Assembly: GCA_016718315.1 (NCBI GenBank) | Contig: JADKDV010000004.1 | Location: 806,001-870,000 of the forward strand | Source: Candidatus Obscuribacter sp. | Lineage (GTDB): Bacteria > Cyanobacteriota > Vampirovibrionia > Obscuribacterales > Obscuribacteraceae | DNA: 64,000 bases | Reading direction: 5' to 3' | Part shown: one piece after another, positions 17,474 through 26,777 of the stretch | Numbering within the stretch: position 1 is the stretch's first letter | How the letters are laid out: the number at the start of each line of letters is the position of its first letter | Program-made: the position numbers and the translations under genes | The notes under the pieces: generated by a model | Seen by the model: the letters and a program-made list of their open reading frames with translations, nothing else | Databases searched by the model: none | Told to the model about the DNA's origin: nothing

Positions 17474-18142
17474 TTAGTTGCTGTGCTCTGCGGATCTTTT
17501 TTGCATCGATTCACTTGCACGTTTGACATATTTGACATTTGTTTCCCATGGCTTGGGTAAGAAGCCTACTACTTTGATTAGATGCGATTTGGCTTTTTGT
17601 GCTCTTTCGTCACCTGAAAACATTCCAGCGCCGAGTCCTACACCTTTAAATGTGACACCTTTTTCTTCGCCGATTTCACCGCGATACATCCGTGTCCACT
17701 CCAATACGCAGCGTTCATAACTTTTGCTGTCGACGTGGTGTAGTTTATGCATGCGCTCTTCTAGCGCTATGGCAAGGAGCTCGTGGACATCAGGATCTTT
17801 GGGGTCCTTTTGCATAGCGTTGTTGAGATGGCGTATGGCTCTGGCATAAGCTCCTTGTCTCATACATTGTTCAGCTTTGAGGCAAAGAGTACGGGCGTTT
17901 TCGTAGTCATCCGAGGCGATATCATCGTACTCTTTTGCGGCAGGCGGCTTAGCTTTTGTTTGGACAGTCTGGACTTCCGGAGAGCTTGGTATTTTGTTTG
18001 TCTCGGTGTCAGGCTCTTGCCATAGCTCCTGGGTCTGTTCCTGGGCTAGCGCTGGCACAGGCAGGCTGTAGTCCAGCGCAAACAGCAACATCATCATCAT
18101 CATCATTGCCAACCATAAGCGTCTTGAATTTATAGGGGACAC
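17474..18142 (-). CDS. Exported TPR protein at the end of the moa operon
   Basis: A 222-residue protein starting at GTG with GAGG eight bases upstream. The signal peptide holds a run of six Met (ATG repeat) and is cleaved near PALAQ. A Pro/Thr/Glu-rich linker (about 35-75) leads to a pair of TPR helices (ARTLCLKAEQCMRQGAYARA and LNNAMQKDPKDPDVHELLAI). The C-terminal third is basic with a Gly-rich turn. It begins 12 bases after moeA stops, on the same strand, so it is probably transcribed with the molybdenum-cofactor genes. The sequence gives no functional link to them. Confidence 0.65.
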   Translation of the reverse strand: MSPINSRRLWLAMMMMMMLLFALDYSLPVPALAQEQTQELWQEPDTETNKIPSSPEVQTVQTKAKPPAAKEYDDIASDDYENARTLCLKAEQCMRQGAYARAIRHLNNAMQKDPKDPDVHELLAIALEERMHKLHHVDSKSYERCVLEWTRMYRGEIGEEKGVTFKGVGLGAGMFSGDERAQKAKSHLIKVVGFLPKPWETNVKYVKRASESMQKRSAEHSN

Positions 18143-18154
18143 TTACTTTGCCTC

Positions 18155-19414
18155 TCAATTTGACCAGTTTAAAAATTGTACGTCTACTATGTCACCTTCA
18201 GCTCTATATTCTAATTCTTGTTCAAAGTGTATTAAAGCGTTGGCGGTGGTTAGTCCTGTGAGCATGTGACTATCTTGACCGGTGGTGGGTTTAGCTTGCA
18301 CCTGTCCGTCTTTGCTACGTGAAACTATGGCTCTGACAAAATCCAGGCGTCCTGCTTTTTTCTTGAGTGAGTTTGACAATCTGGCTGTTACTACTTCTGG
18401 TGCGGCATCACTGGTGGTGCCCTGCAAGAGCATCAGTGCTGGTTTGACAAACAAATGAAAAGTGACTAGTGCCGATACTGGATTACCTGGTAGGCCAAAG
18501 ATAACCTTTTGGTCTGACATTGTGCCAAAGTAAATTGGTTTTCCAGGCTTGATAGAGGCCTTCCAAAAAACTGTGCGGACGTCCATTTGTTCTAGAGTGG
18601 ATTTGACATAGTCGCGATCACCAACTGATACTCCGCCCAGTGTTATAAGCACATCGCAATTGGCAAGGGCTTGACTGAGTGTGACTTTGACTGATTCTTC
18701 AGTATCAAGGCAGTGATAGCGAGTGATGCTCTCCTGGTTGATATGTAGACCAGTAAGGGCGGCACTTAGTGCGTAGCTATTGCTGTTATAAATTTGTGAT
18801 GGCAATAGACTCTGACCTGGTTCAATTAATTCATCACCAGTGGAGACCAGGGCAATGCGCGGTTGTCTGTAGCATTTGACTCGACTGGCTCCCACTGTCG
18901 CTGCCAGACCAATTGCTGGTGGTGTCAGTCTTGTACCAGGGGCGAGCACGACTCGGCCTTCTTCCAGTTCTTCACCAGTCAATCTGATGTTTTCGCCTAT
19001 TCTAGTTGTGCATGTGACTATTACCTGGCCATCTGTTTCCTGGCAGTATTCACGCATTATTACTGCTTCGACAGTCTCTGGTACAGGAGCACCGGTGAGG
19101 ATTTTGACACAGGAGCCCGCTGGCAATGCTGCTTCCCCTGTGATGCCACTGGCTCCCGCCTCTGTGCCCGCTGCTACCGTGGCCATCAAAGAGAGTGTAA
19201 CCGGGTTGGCTTGTGAGGCTGATAACAGGTCAGAGACATTGACACCAAAGCCGTCTACTGCTGAGTTGTTAAATCTGGGCAGATCAAAAGGAGCTTTTAG
19301 ATCTTCGGCTAAGACCCTAAAAGCGGCGTTACTTAAGTCAACTGTCTCGACTGCCGGGCTTATGCGTGAGCATACGTCCAGTACTTTAGCTAAGGCCTGG
19401 TCATAAGTTAGCAT
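18155..19414 (-). CDS. moeA: Molybdopterin molybdenumtransferase MoeA
   Basis: At 419 residues this is the normal length for MoeA. The enzyme inserts molybdate into adenylylated molybdopterin to give Mo-molybdopterin in the cytoplasm. Recognisable family motifs are PRFNNSAVDGF near residue 45, VSTGDEL near 185, the MoCF-type TLGGVSVGDRDYVK near 255 and GLPGNPVSALVTF near 305. The C-terminal beta domain carries the RLDFVRA signature. It is the third gene of a moaA-moaCB-moeA run, 5 bases after moaCB. Confidence 0.95.
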   Translation of the reverse strand: MLTYDQALAKVLDVCSRISPAVETVDLSNAAFRVLAEDLKAPFDLPRFNNSAVDGFGVNVSDLLSASQANPVTLSLMATVAAGTEAGASGITGEAALPAGSCVKILTGAPVPETVEAVIMREYCQETDGQVIVTCTTRIGENIRLTGEELEEGRVVLAPGTRLTPPAIGLAATVGASRVKCYRQPRIALVSTGDELIEPGQSLLPSQIYNSNSYALSAALTGLHINQESITRYHCLDTEESVKVTLSQALANCDVLITLGGVSVGDRDYVKSTLEQMDVRTVFWKASIKPGKPIYFGTMSDQKVIFGLPGNPVSALVTFHLFVKPALMLLQGTTSDAAPEVVTARLSNSLKKKAGRLDFVRAIVSRSKDGQVQAKPTTGQDSHMLTGLTTANALIHFEQELEYRAEGDIVDVQFLNWSN

Positions 19415-19419
19415 AATGA

Positions 19420-20397
19420 TCAGGTAAGCGAGCCGCGGATGATTTCGCCCGATGGTCGGCTCAATTGTTTGCCGTGATGACCATGGTGACCGTGTCCTTC
19501 CAGCATTTTAAAGGCGTGGCGGATAGCGGGAAACAGCACTTTGAGCCCGTCTTCGACGGCGGAGGTAGAGCCAGGTAAGCTCACTATGATTGTTTTTTGT
19601 CTGACGCCACTGACACCTCTGCTGAGCATGGAGTGGATATTGCGCTCCTGGCCGTAAGTGCGAATTGCTTCAGCGATGCCGGGGAGTTCTAGCTCTATCA
19701 GGCGGTTGAGGGCTTCTGGTGTGTTGTCTCGGGGGCTAATGCCAGTACCGCCGGTGGTTATTAGGAGGTCTACTTTTAGCTCATCGCAGATACGTCTTAC
19801 AGCCGGTACTATTTCTGATTCATCATCGGGCAATATTGTGTATTCGCTGATTTCAAAATTTTCTGATTCTAAAAATTCGACTAGATGTTTGCCTGATAAG
19901 TCTTTGTTTTTGCCTTTAGCTACGCTATCTGATAGCACCAGGACTGCTGCCTTGAGTGGCTTGCCAGCGGGATCTGTCAGGGCAAAATCACTTTTGCCAC
20001 CGGTTTTGGATACGAGCAAAATTGACTCTATCTGCATCAGATCATCAACCATTTTGGCCATATCGTAAATGGTTAGAGCGGCTACTGTGGCGGCAGTCAG
20101 CGCTTCCATTTCAACACCAGTCTTATAGATTGCTTTGACTGTGGTTTCGATTTCGATGGCGTCTTCGTCCATATGAAACTCAATACCGACAAAATCTACT
20201 GGCAGTGGATGGCAATAAGGAATGATCAAACTTGTGTTTTTGGCCGCTTGCACTGCTGCTACCCGAGCTACGTCTAGCGGGTTGCCTTTAGGCAGTGTGT
20301 TATTGCGAATTTGTTCGATTGTGCTGGGGCTGACTCGTATGATTGCTTTGGCGACGGCTGTGCGCAAAGTGCTCACCTTTTGTGAAATGTCGCGCAT
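19420..20397 (-). CDS. moaCB: Bifunctional MoaC-MoaB/MogA fusion
   Basis: The protein has 325 residues. Residues 1-135 are MoaC (cyclic pyranopterin monophosphate synthase), with IPYCHPLPV and the GVEMEALTAATVAALTIYDM / KMVD signature that supplies active-site residues. It starts directly at the MRDIS core without the short N-terminal extension of stand-alone MoaC. Residues 145-315 are a MoaB/MogA domain (molybdopterin adenylyltransferase), with TTGGTGISPRDNTPEA and VSLPGSTSAV. A His-rich tail (GHGHHGHHGK) may bind metal. The fusion joins the second step and the activation step of the pathway; similar MoaCB fusions are known in other phyla. 8 bases separate it from moaA and 5 from moeA. Confidence 0.93.
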   Translation of the reverse strand: MRDISQKVSTLRTAVAKAIIRVSPSTIEQIRNNTLPKGNPLDVARVAAVQAAKNTSLIIPYCHPLPVDFVGIEFHMDEDAIEIETTVKAIYKTGVEMEALTAATVAALTIYDMAKMVDDLMQIESILLVSKTGGKSDFALTDPAGKPLKAAVLVLSDSVAKGKNKDLSGKHLVEFLESENFEISEYTILPDDESEIVPAVRRICDELKVDLLITTGGTGISPRDNTPEALNRLIELELPGIAEAIRTYGQERNIHSMLSRGVSGVRQKTIIVSLPGSTSAVEDGLKVLFPAIRHAFKMLEGHGHHGHHGKQLSRPSGEIIRGSLT

Positions 20398-20405
20398 GCT
20401 AATTG

Positions 20406-21389
20406 TTAGCCTCCAATTTCGATCATAGTGCGATTTTCGCTTGCGGCAATTTCGTGGGCGGGTGGATGCGCCTCTGGTTTTGCCTCAAGACAGCTTAAAA
20501 TCATACCTTTAAGTGTCTCTTCCGATGAGTTTTGGCGCAAAGCATCGCGAAGATTTATTTCAGCAGGGAAAAATAAGCAGCTCTTCATCGAGCCATCGCT
20601 GGTCAACCGTAAGCGGTTGCAGGTGCCACAAAAGCTCTCCGACATTGATGTAATAAAGCTGACAGAGCCTGCTTTGTCGAGTTTGAAGTCTTTTGCTACT
20701 GCTGATGCTTCGGTCAATTGTGGTGTGAGTACAAAGTGCTTTTGCAGGCGCTCTTTAATTTGGGCAAAGGTGACCACCTTGTCTAATTGCCAGTGATTAT
20801 CTTTAAATGGCATAAATTCTATGAAGCGTACATTGACGTCGTGGTCCTGGGCAAACTGAGCAAAATCAAGCACTTCATCGTCATTGACGCCGCTCATTAC
20901 CACCATGTTAATTTTGAGTGAGTCAAAGCCAGTTTGCAGAGCGCTGTCGATACCCTGCATCACTTCATCAAAGCAATCGAGTCTGGTTATATCGTTAAAA
21001 CGCTGGCGCTTAAAGCTATCGAGACTGATATTAAGCGCATTCATACCAGCCTCTTTGAGGGCCCGAGCCTGTCTTGCCAACAATGTGGCATTGGTGGTCA
21101 TGGCCAGGGTCTCGATGCCTGGTATGGCTTTGAGCTTGGTCACCAGCTTGACCAGTTCCTGGCGCATTAAAGGCTCGCCGCCAGTGAGGCGGACTTTGTT
21201 TATGCCCATGGCGGCCAAAATCTTTGTTAGCTTTTCAATCTCTTCAAAGCTCAGCAGTTCGTCTTTTTGTTTCCATTTCAAACCATCCAGAGGCATACAA
21301 TAGCGGCAACGCAGATTACAGCGGTCTGTAACTGAGATGCGCAGGTAGGTATGTACTCTGCCAAAGCTATCGATGAGCTGGTTTGGCAT
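20406..21389 (-). CDS. moaA: GTP 3',8-cyclase MoaA
   Basis: A 327-residue radical SAM enzyme that begins molybdopterin synthesis by rearranging GTP to 3',8-cyclo-7,8-dihydro-GTP. The N-terminal 4Fe-4S site is CNLRCRYC (residues about 24-31). The C-terminal second cluster reads CGTCNRLRLTSDGSMKSC, with the expected three cysteines. The chain ends in the Gly-Gly pair (IEIGG) that MoaA needs to work with MoaC. AGGTGA lies just before the ATG. It is the first gene of the operon; no moaD, moaE or moeB is present in this window. Confidence 0.96.
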   Translation of the reverse strand: MPNQLIDSFGRVHTYLRISVTDRCNLRCRYCMPLDGLKWKQKDELLSFEEIEKLTKILAAMGINKVRLTGGEPLMRQELVKLVTKLKAIPGIETLAMTTNATLLARQARALKEAGMNALNISLDSFKRQRFNDITRLDCFDEVMQGIDSALQTGFDSLKINMVVMSGVNDDEVLDFAQFAQDHDVNVRFIEFMPFKDNHWQLDKVVTFAQIKERLQKHFVLTPQLTEASAVAKDFKLDKAGSVSFITSMSESFCGTCNRLRLTSDGSMKSCLFFPAEINLRDALRQNSSEETLKGMILSCLEAKPEAHPPAHEIAASENRTMIEIGG

Positions 21390-21627
21390 CGGTCACCTGT
21401 GGGATGGCACAAAAGACGATGGCAATGGTTTGAGCCGGTCAAAGTAGCGCTCAGTCACTGTTTTATAGATAATTGACGCTGTTTTTGACATTCTCAAGCC
21501 TTGCTTTTAATTTTGTAAGCGTTGCCCAAATTATATACTGTGTGGAATAGAGGCTAAAGTAAACAACTTCACAGTACTCTGAATTTTTTAGCGGTATCCC
21601 TAAAGCCCCACAGAAAGACAAAATACC

Positions 21628-23697
21628 GTGCCAGAGCAAGCAACAAAACATACTGAAGTGGCTCAATATGGAGCCTGGCACTCGCCTATCACAGCCAGCC
21701 AGGTAGCCAGTGGCGCTGTCAAGCTCAGCCAGGTCTCTTATGGTCCGGACGGAGAGGCGCTCTATTGGCTGGAAGGACGTCCCGAAGAAGGTGGACGACA
21801 AGTGCTGGTGAGACGGGCAAAGCCTGGTCAAAAGCCGGTTGATCTCACGCCCGCTCCTTTTAATGTGCGCAGCCTGGCCCACGAATACGGCGGCGGTGCC
21901 TTTGGTGTAGGCGTCTTTGGCCAAAGCGAAAAGGTCTTCTTTAGTAACTTTAGCGATCAACAAATCTACCAACTTGACCTCTCTAAGCCTGAGCAGGCGC
22001 CATGTGCTGTTACAGCTCCAGGGCTGTTGCGCTATGCCGATTATCTAGTGGATGGACCTAAAAACAGACTTTTGGCTGTTGTTGAGGACCATTCGGGCAG
22101 CGAAATCGACGGTCAGGTCATTGCTGGGGTAGAGCCCATCAACTATCTGGCTAGTATAGAGTTTGGTGGCGGCAGTGCTGCCGAACCTATGATGCTTACC
22201 TGTGGCTATGACTTTTTTGCCTTCCCCAGGCTCAGTCCTGATGGCAAAAGGCTTTGTTATATGGCCTGGAAGCATCCCAATATGCCCTGGGACGAGAGTG
22301 TTTTATTTGTCGCAGAAGTTGGCTCGGATGGCAGTCTGGCCAATCATCGCAAAGTGGCTGGTGGGCCTGATTGCTCTATTTTTGAGCCGGGTTGGAGTAT
22401 TGACGGTACTCTCATTTATGTCTCTGATGAGAGCGGTTACTGGCAATTAAGAGCCATTAAAGACTTTTATACGCTGGAGTCTGTGCCGCTTATTGCCCCT
22501 GAGCAATATCCCCAATACAGCGAGTGCGAATTTGGTCTGCCTATGTGGGTTTTTGCTCAATCTACCTGGGCTTTTATTGGTCCAGGCGAGATCATCTGCA
22601 GTATCAATAACAAGGGGCTGTGGAGCCTGGCTCGCATCAAATACAGTTTTGAGGGTGAAGACGGTATTGGCTACCAGTGCCAGTCAACAGTTACTCTTGT
22701 GGAGAGTCCATATACAGAGTTTGGCTATATCACTGCCGGCAATGGGCGAGTGGCTATGCTGGCTGGCTCTGCCAGTATGGCAAACAGCGTAGTTGAACTG
22801 GATTTGAGCACCAATGAGTTTACCGTGCTCAAGTCTTGTGCTACTGACCTGCCTGACAGTGGCTATTTGTCTAAACCAGAGGTAATCGAATACCCGACAA
22901 CGCATGACCGCACTGCTTTTGCTTTTTATTACCCGCCTCAAAACCGGGATTACAAGGCTGATGGCGGCGCACCGCCTCTGCTCGTTAAGTGTCATGGCGG
23001 ACCGACAGGGGCAGCTAGTACTTTGCTATCACTGGGTTTGCAGTACTGGACTTCGCGTGGTTTTGCCGTTGTTGACGTCAACTATAGCGGCAGTACTGGC
23101 TTTGGCCGTGCCTATCGCAAAAGACTCAATGGTAACTGGGGTATTGTGGATGTTGAGGACTGCTGCAAAGTCGTCGAATACCTCGCCCAAAAGGGGCTAG
23201 CTGACCCCAAGCGTGTTGCCATTTCTGGTGGTAGCGCTGGTGGTTACACAGTGCTTTCGGCTCTTACTTTTACCGATACCTTTAGTGTCGGTGCCAGTCA
23301 CTATGGCATTGGCGACTTAGAAGCCCTGGTACGTGATACACATAAGTTTGAGTCTCGCTATTTGGATAATCTGGTTGGACCCTATCCTTTTGGCAAGCAA
23401 ATTTATCAAGCGCGCTCTCCGCTCAATCATGTTGAGCGTCTATCCTGTCCTGTGATATTTTTCCAGGGGCTGGAAGACAAAGTGGTGCCGCCCAATCAAG
23501 CTGAGGCGATGGTGGCAGCACTCAAAGCCAAAAAGATACCTACTGTATATGTGGCTTATCCCGGTGAGCAGCATGGCTTTCGCAAGGCGCAAAATATCAT
23601 CACCACCCTGGAGTCTGAGCTGTCATTTTTTCTAAAAGTTTTTGGCATCGTCCATAACCACGACCTGCCTGCCTTGACTGTACAAAATCTCGACTGA
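21628..23697 (+). CDS. S9 family (prolyl oligopeptidase-type) peptidase
   Basis: A 689-residue protein from a GTG start. The first 400 residues look like a beta-propeller (repeated 'SPDGKRLCYMAW' and 'YVSDESGYW' blades). The last 270 form an alpha/beta hydrolase with the nucleophile Ser536 in GGSAGGY, Asp617 in LEDKVVP and His649 in EQHGF. This is the DPP-IV/acylaminoacyl-peptidase layout; it should cleave short peptides or acylated N-termini. No signal peptide is seen, so a cytoplasmic role in peptide turnover is likely. It is divergent from moaA, with a 238-base gap holding no other clear element. Confidence 0.92.
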   Translation: MPEQATKHTEVAQYGAWHSPITASQVASGAVKLSQVSYGPDGEALYWLEGRPEEGGRQVLVRRAKPGQKPVDLTPAPFNVRSLAHEYGGGAFGVGVFGQSEKVFFSNFSDQQIYQLDLSKPEQAPCAVTAPGLLRYADYLVDGPKNRLLAVVEDHSGSEIDGQVIAGVEPINYLASIEFGGGSAAEPMMLTCGYDFFAFPRLSPDGKRLCYMAWKHPNMPWDESVLFVAEVGSDGSLANHRKVAGGPDCSIFEPGWSIDGTLIYVSDESGYWQLRAIKDFYTLESVPLIAPEQYPQYSECEFGLPMWVFAQSTWAFIGPGEIICSINNKGLWSLARIKYSFEGEDGIGYQCQSTVTLVESPYTEFGYITAGNGRVAMLAGSASMANSVVELDLSTNEFTVLKSCATDLPDSGYLSKPEVIEYPTTHDRTAFAFYYPPQNRDYKADGGAPPLLVKCHGGPTGAASTLLSLGLQYWTSRGFAVVDVNYSGSTGFGRAYRKRLNGNWGIVDVEDCCKVVEYLAQKGLADPKRVAISGGSAGGYTVLSALTFTDTFSVGASHYGIGDLEALVRDTHKFESRYLDNLVGPYPFGKQIYQARSPLNHVERLSCPVIFFQGLEDKVVPPNQAEAMVAALKAKKIPTVYVAYPGEQHGFRKAQNIITTLESELSFFLKVFGIVHNHDLPALTVQNLD

Positions 23698-23798
23698 ATT
23701 ACCTAGATTTTAAATGTCAATATAAAACAAACTATTGCCCTTCTCGTGGACCTGGCTAGAATGTCTCAAGGTAACCCATAAGAAAATACAGGCTTTTG

Positions 23799-24119
23799 AT
23801 GGCAGGGCGAGCTTTAAAAGAAAAGACCAAGCTGTATGTTTGCACCGAAGGCAAGCATTGCTCAGCCAGAGATGCTGACGATGTCCTCAAGGTCCTTCGC
23901 AAAACAATCGAAAAATGTGAGCTTGATAAGGTACTGAAGGCTAAAAAGTCCGACTGTCTTGGACTTTGCAAGCATGGTCCAGTGGTCAGTGTGGATAGTC
24001 ACGGTGTTTGTTATGGTGGTGTCACTGAGTCTGATTGCCTCAAAATCATTGAGCGTCATGTCTCCCGGCGCAAGCCCATTAAGCGTCTGGCTATCAAGAA
24101 GCATAAAAAGCGCAAATGA
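23799..24119 (+). CDS. Thioredoxin-like 2Fe-2S ferredoxin
   Basis: 106 residues from the ATG at 23799; a TTG codon just before it is in frame but less likely. The cluster-binding pattern is VCTEGKHC near the N-terminus and DCLGLCKHG near the middle, followed by VCYGGV. This is the spacing of the thioredoxin-fold [2Fe-2S] ferredoxins (the (2Fe-2S) domain found alone or in NuoE/HoxE). The C-terminal 20 residues are almost all Lys/Arg, unusual for this fold, and might bind nucleic acid or an acidic partner. The redox partner is unknown. Confidence 0.85.
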   Translation: MAGRALKEKTKLYVCTEGKHCSARDADDVLKVLRKTIEKCELDKVLKAKKSDCLGLCKHGPVVSVDSHGVCYGGVTESDCLKIIERHVSRRKPIKRLAIKKHKKRK

Positions 24120-24187
24120 GCTACAGGCTCTTATTAAATCGCCTTCGATGAGGTAAATTAAGAGAGTGGTCAAGTTAAAAGGTTGAT

Positions 24188-24904
24188 ATGGCAAACGAGC
24201 CAGCAGTTGGCAGTAATTCTGGTAGCAATATGAGTGGAGAGCCTCTATTTACAAGAGTGTTGTCTGACTTGAGACAGCACAGACCTCAGTTAGCCGAGCG
24301 TTTGCAAGCCAATAGTGCGGTGCTCGAGCGTGTGCGCGAATACGAAAAGCAAACCGCCCTGGTGATTCAGCAAGTTAGCCTCTCTGCTGCTAAAGGTGAA
24401 GACATCGAAAGGCTGGCGCTACTCGATCCTGTTACTGAGCTATATAACCACCGCGCTTTTATCAAAGAACTCAAAGCTGAACTGGCTCGAGCCAAACGTT
24501 ATAAGCATCCTGCCTCGCTGGTTTTGGTTTCCATCGATGGTTTTGACGAACTCAGTCGGCAGTTTGGACCACTTACCTGCGATGCCCTGCAAAAGATTGT
24601 CTCCCATGCCTTGCGCGGTGCTCTGCGCGAAGTGGATGTGGCTGCTAAGTATAACGATGCAAATTACGCTGTTATTTTGCCTCAGACCAATGCCGCTGGA
24701 GCTGCTCTGGTGGGCGAGCGCATGCGTCAACGCATCGGCAATCAAGCGATTGTCCATAACTGGCACAATTTTTCTGTGACAGCTAGTGTCGGTGTGGCTA
24801 CATTTCCTGATCATGCCGCCGAGTACGATGTTTTGATTGCCAGTGCCATCGAAGCTCTGGACACAGCACTCGTGCGTGGCGGAGATCGAGTAGTATCGGT
24901 TTAA
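24188..24904 (+). CDS. GGDEF-fold protein with lost active-site motif
   Basis: A 238-residue protein. Residues about 75-235 follow the diguanylate-cyclase fold: start LALLDPVTELYNHRAF, strand LVLVSIDGFDEL, ending VTASVGVATFPDH. The signature loop reads YNDANYAVILP where RYGGDEFAVLLP is expected, so the catalytic GG(D/E)EF is gone and c-di-GMP synthesis is not expected. The N-terminal 70 residues are helical. It may instead bind c-di-GMP or a protein, or be a regulator remnant under selection. AAAGGT precedes the start. Cytoplasmic. Confidence 0.8.
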   Translation: MANEPAVGSNSGSNMSGEPLFTRVLSDLRQHRPQLAERLQANSAVLERVREYEKQTALVIQQVSLSAAKGEDIERLALLDPVTELYNHRAFIKELKAELARAKRYKHPASLVLVSIDGFDELSRQFGPLTCDALQKIVSHALRGALREVDVAAKYNDANYAVILPQTNAAGAALVGERMRQRIGNQAIVHNWHNFSVTASVGVATFPDHAAEYDVLIASAIEALDTALVRGGDRVVSV

Positions 24905-24941
24905 ATAGGTAAGATAACGCAAGGTCTTTTGGGATTTAATT

Positions 24942-25952
24942 GTGTCATCTAAAAGCAACTTACAAAGTAAACATGGAGATCGAGCACAGATGGCTCGTAG
25001 ACTGCCTTTGCTTATTTTGGCGATGACCTTGCTCGTGGCTGTAAGCAGTATGCAAGGTTGCTCGCTTCTCCTCAAAAAATGGATCCATCCACCCGAAGAC
25101 CTCGGTCCAGTAGAAATCCCCTCAAAAGAGCTATTAGAAAAAGTAAGGTTGGAAGAGCGCAACCACTTTGTACTCTTTGAAGACAAAGGCGGTACCTACT
25201 TTAAGGGCAAGGTGCGCAGTCTATTTGCCCTCGATGGACAAAATTATGCCATTCTGTCTACCGGCGGCACTGCTCATGACACCTCGTATTTACCTGTCCT
25301 TGTGGAGGAGCCGCGACCAGGTATTTTGTTTTTTACGGTCCTCAAAACCAGGGAGCAGTTTGACAAGGTCTCGGCATTTTTATTGCATCATCGCAGCCTG
25401 GTCAAAGGCAATCTAGCTAAGTACCCTGAGCCAGAGCCAGTTAAAGCACGACCTACTTATGTACTAAACATCGATAGTTTTACTGTCGACAACAAAACAA
25501 AGTATCTCTCGACTATTTGCTCTAGTGTTTACCGCGGTCATCCCTTAAAAATCAAGATCAGCGTCAAATTGGGCATGCCGCCTGGTTTGCATAAAGACGG
25601 CTCGTTTAACCCAAACTGCTTGATGCAATTTAAGGCTGTGCAAATAGAAAACCTCGGTAACGATAGTGATTTGTTTGTACCGGCTCTGGGTGAGCGTTTT
25701 CAGAAGCTAGTCTTTTCACCGGTGATGAATGCAAAAACTGTTTTTGGTGTTTTGCCACAGATGACACATCCATTTGATGTGCTCAAGGAAGAAACCAAGC
25801 TGCGTGTCCTCTTTATTGAGCCGGAGCGAGGTTCCGATTATTGTGATATTCGCTTGATTGTCGATTTGAAGCACAAAAAGATGACGTTTCTGATTGAAGA
25901 TCCGGACTTTCAAACCAACTTTATCAACGCGGTCAGTCGTGAGCTAAAGTGA
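24942..25952 (+). CDS. Putative lipoprotein of unknown function
   Basis: 336 residues from GTG, with an in-frame ATG 16 codons on (24990) that would put the hydrophobic segment right at the start. The export signal ends SSMQGCSLLL; the Cys could be a lipidation site, though the residues before it are not a perfect lipobox. The mature part is a mix of strands and helices (for example KARPTYVLNIDSFTV and CDIRLIVDLKHKKMTFLIED) with no known domain. It follows the GGDEF-like gene by 37 bases and may be co-transcribed with it. Confidence 0.6.
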   Translation: MSSKSNLQSKHGDRAQMARRLPLLILAMTLLVAVSSMQGCSLLLKKWIHPPEDLGPVEIPSKELLEKVRLEERNHFVLFEDKGGTYFKGKVRSLFALDGQNYAILSTGGTAHDTSYLPVLVEEPRPGILFFTVLKTREQFDKVSAFLLHHRSLVKGNLAKYPEPEPVKARPTYVLNIDSFTVDNKTKYLSTICSSVYRGHPLKIKISVKLGMPPGLHKDGSFNPNCLMQFKAVQIENLGNDSDLFVPALGERFQKLVFSPVMNAKTVFGVLPQMTHPFDVLKEETKLRVLFIEPERGSDYCDIRLIVDLKHKKMTFLIEDPDFQTNFINAVSRELK

Positions 25953-25981
25953 GCCGTGAGCTTGTTTTGCCTCCGGCTGAC

Positions 25982-26731
25982 TTATAGTTTGCCACCGGTT
26001 AATTCGTTGAGCATGTCGGTTTGACCCTCAGTAAAAAACATTGTTTTTGTGATAGGTACCTTTTTGTAGTTGGCCGGTGGCAAAAGCTGAGTATCTTTAA
26101 AAACAAATTTGCGGCCGACTATTTTGCAATTGAGCAGTGCGCTACTGCCTTTGTTTGGCAGCTCATTGGAAGCCGCTATGGGAAAACCTTTGTGATAGGG
26201 CAAATTGTAGATGCGACAAATTATTTGTGCTGTTTGCGGCGCAAAACCATTGTCAAACGTAATCAGCTCCGGATACATTTTTTCGCCAGACATGACATCG
26301 TTGCCGTCCTTGCGATCTGACATAAATATGCCTGAGCCGCTCACTGCCTCTACTGCGGGGAAGTGATAAACAAGGAGCTTGTCCACACCCTTGGTGCTAC
26401 TGGTGGTGCGGGTTGGAATGCGGCAATCAGCCAGATAGCTAATACGATTGTTGACCAGCAAGTCGCCCTTCATAAAGTCGCCAAAAGACATTTGACCAAA
26501 TTGTTTGCGGTCATCACGCCAGACCTGGACCATCCACTTAGGACCCTGGGCCGCTACCACGTAGCCATTGGAGCGTGACTTGATTTTGATGGCATCGGGT
26601 GAGGCCCATACATCATAAATGCCACTGGCCTCGGTCTCTTGTACTAGATTTAGACCGATATGATCCGCTGCTATGGCTGGCACTTGCGCCAGGGCCAGTG
26701 TCAAAACAAGCAGAGAGAGAAGTCTTTTCAT
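25982..26731 (-). CDS. Exported hypothetical protein, paralogue of the gene at 42972
   Basis: The start at 26731 gives a clean signal peptide (MKRLLSLLVLTLALAQVPAIAA) and 249 residues; two upstream in-frame starts overlap or abut the kinase gene. The mature protein is beta-rich. It shares the segment AQGPKWMVQVWRDD with AKAPKWTVTVFRDD in the product of 42972-43799, and the same order of parts afterwards (YNLPYHKGFPI against YKIPTNNGIPL). These two proteins form a small exported family in this genome. It lies 46 bases after the kinase-Sel1 gene on the same strand, so it may be part of that unit. Confidence 0.65.
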   Translation of the reverse strand: MKRLLSLLVLTLALAQVPAIAADHIGLNLVQETEASGIYDVWASPDAIKIKSRSNGYVVAAQGPKWMVQVWRDDRKQFGQMSFGDFMKGDLLVNNRISYLADCRIPTRTTSSTKGVDKLLVYHFPAVEAVSGSGIFMSDRKDGNDVMSGEKMYPELITFDNGFAPQTAQIICRIYNLPYHKGFPIAASNELPNKGSSALLNCKIVGRKFVFKDTQLLPPANYKKVPITKTMFFTEGQTDMLNELTGGKL

Positions 26732-26777
26732 TGTTAGTTGGATGCTTTGCTGGGGAGCCTTAGATTTGTACATTGAG

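Noticed and set aside
21463..21972. 169-codon minus-strand frame upstream of moaA
   Set aside because: Most of it lies opposite the start of the S9 peptidase gene, and the composition is shadow-like.
24440..25186. 248-codon antisense frame across the GGDEF-like gene
   Set aside because: It spans two well-supported genes on the other strand and has no fold.
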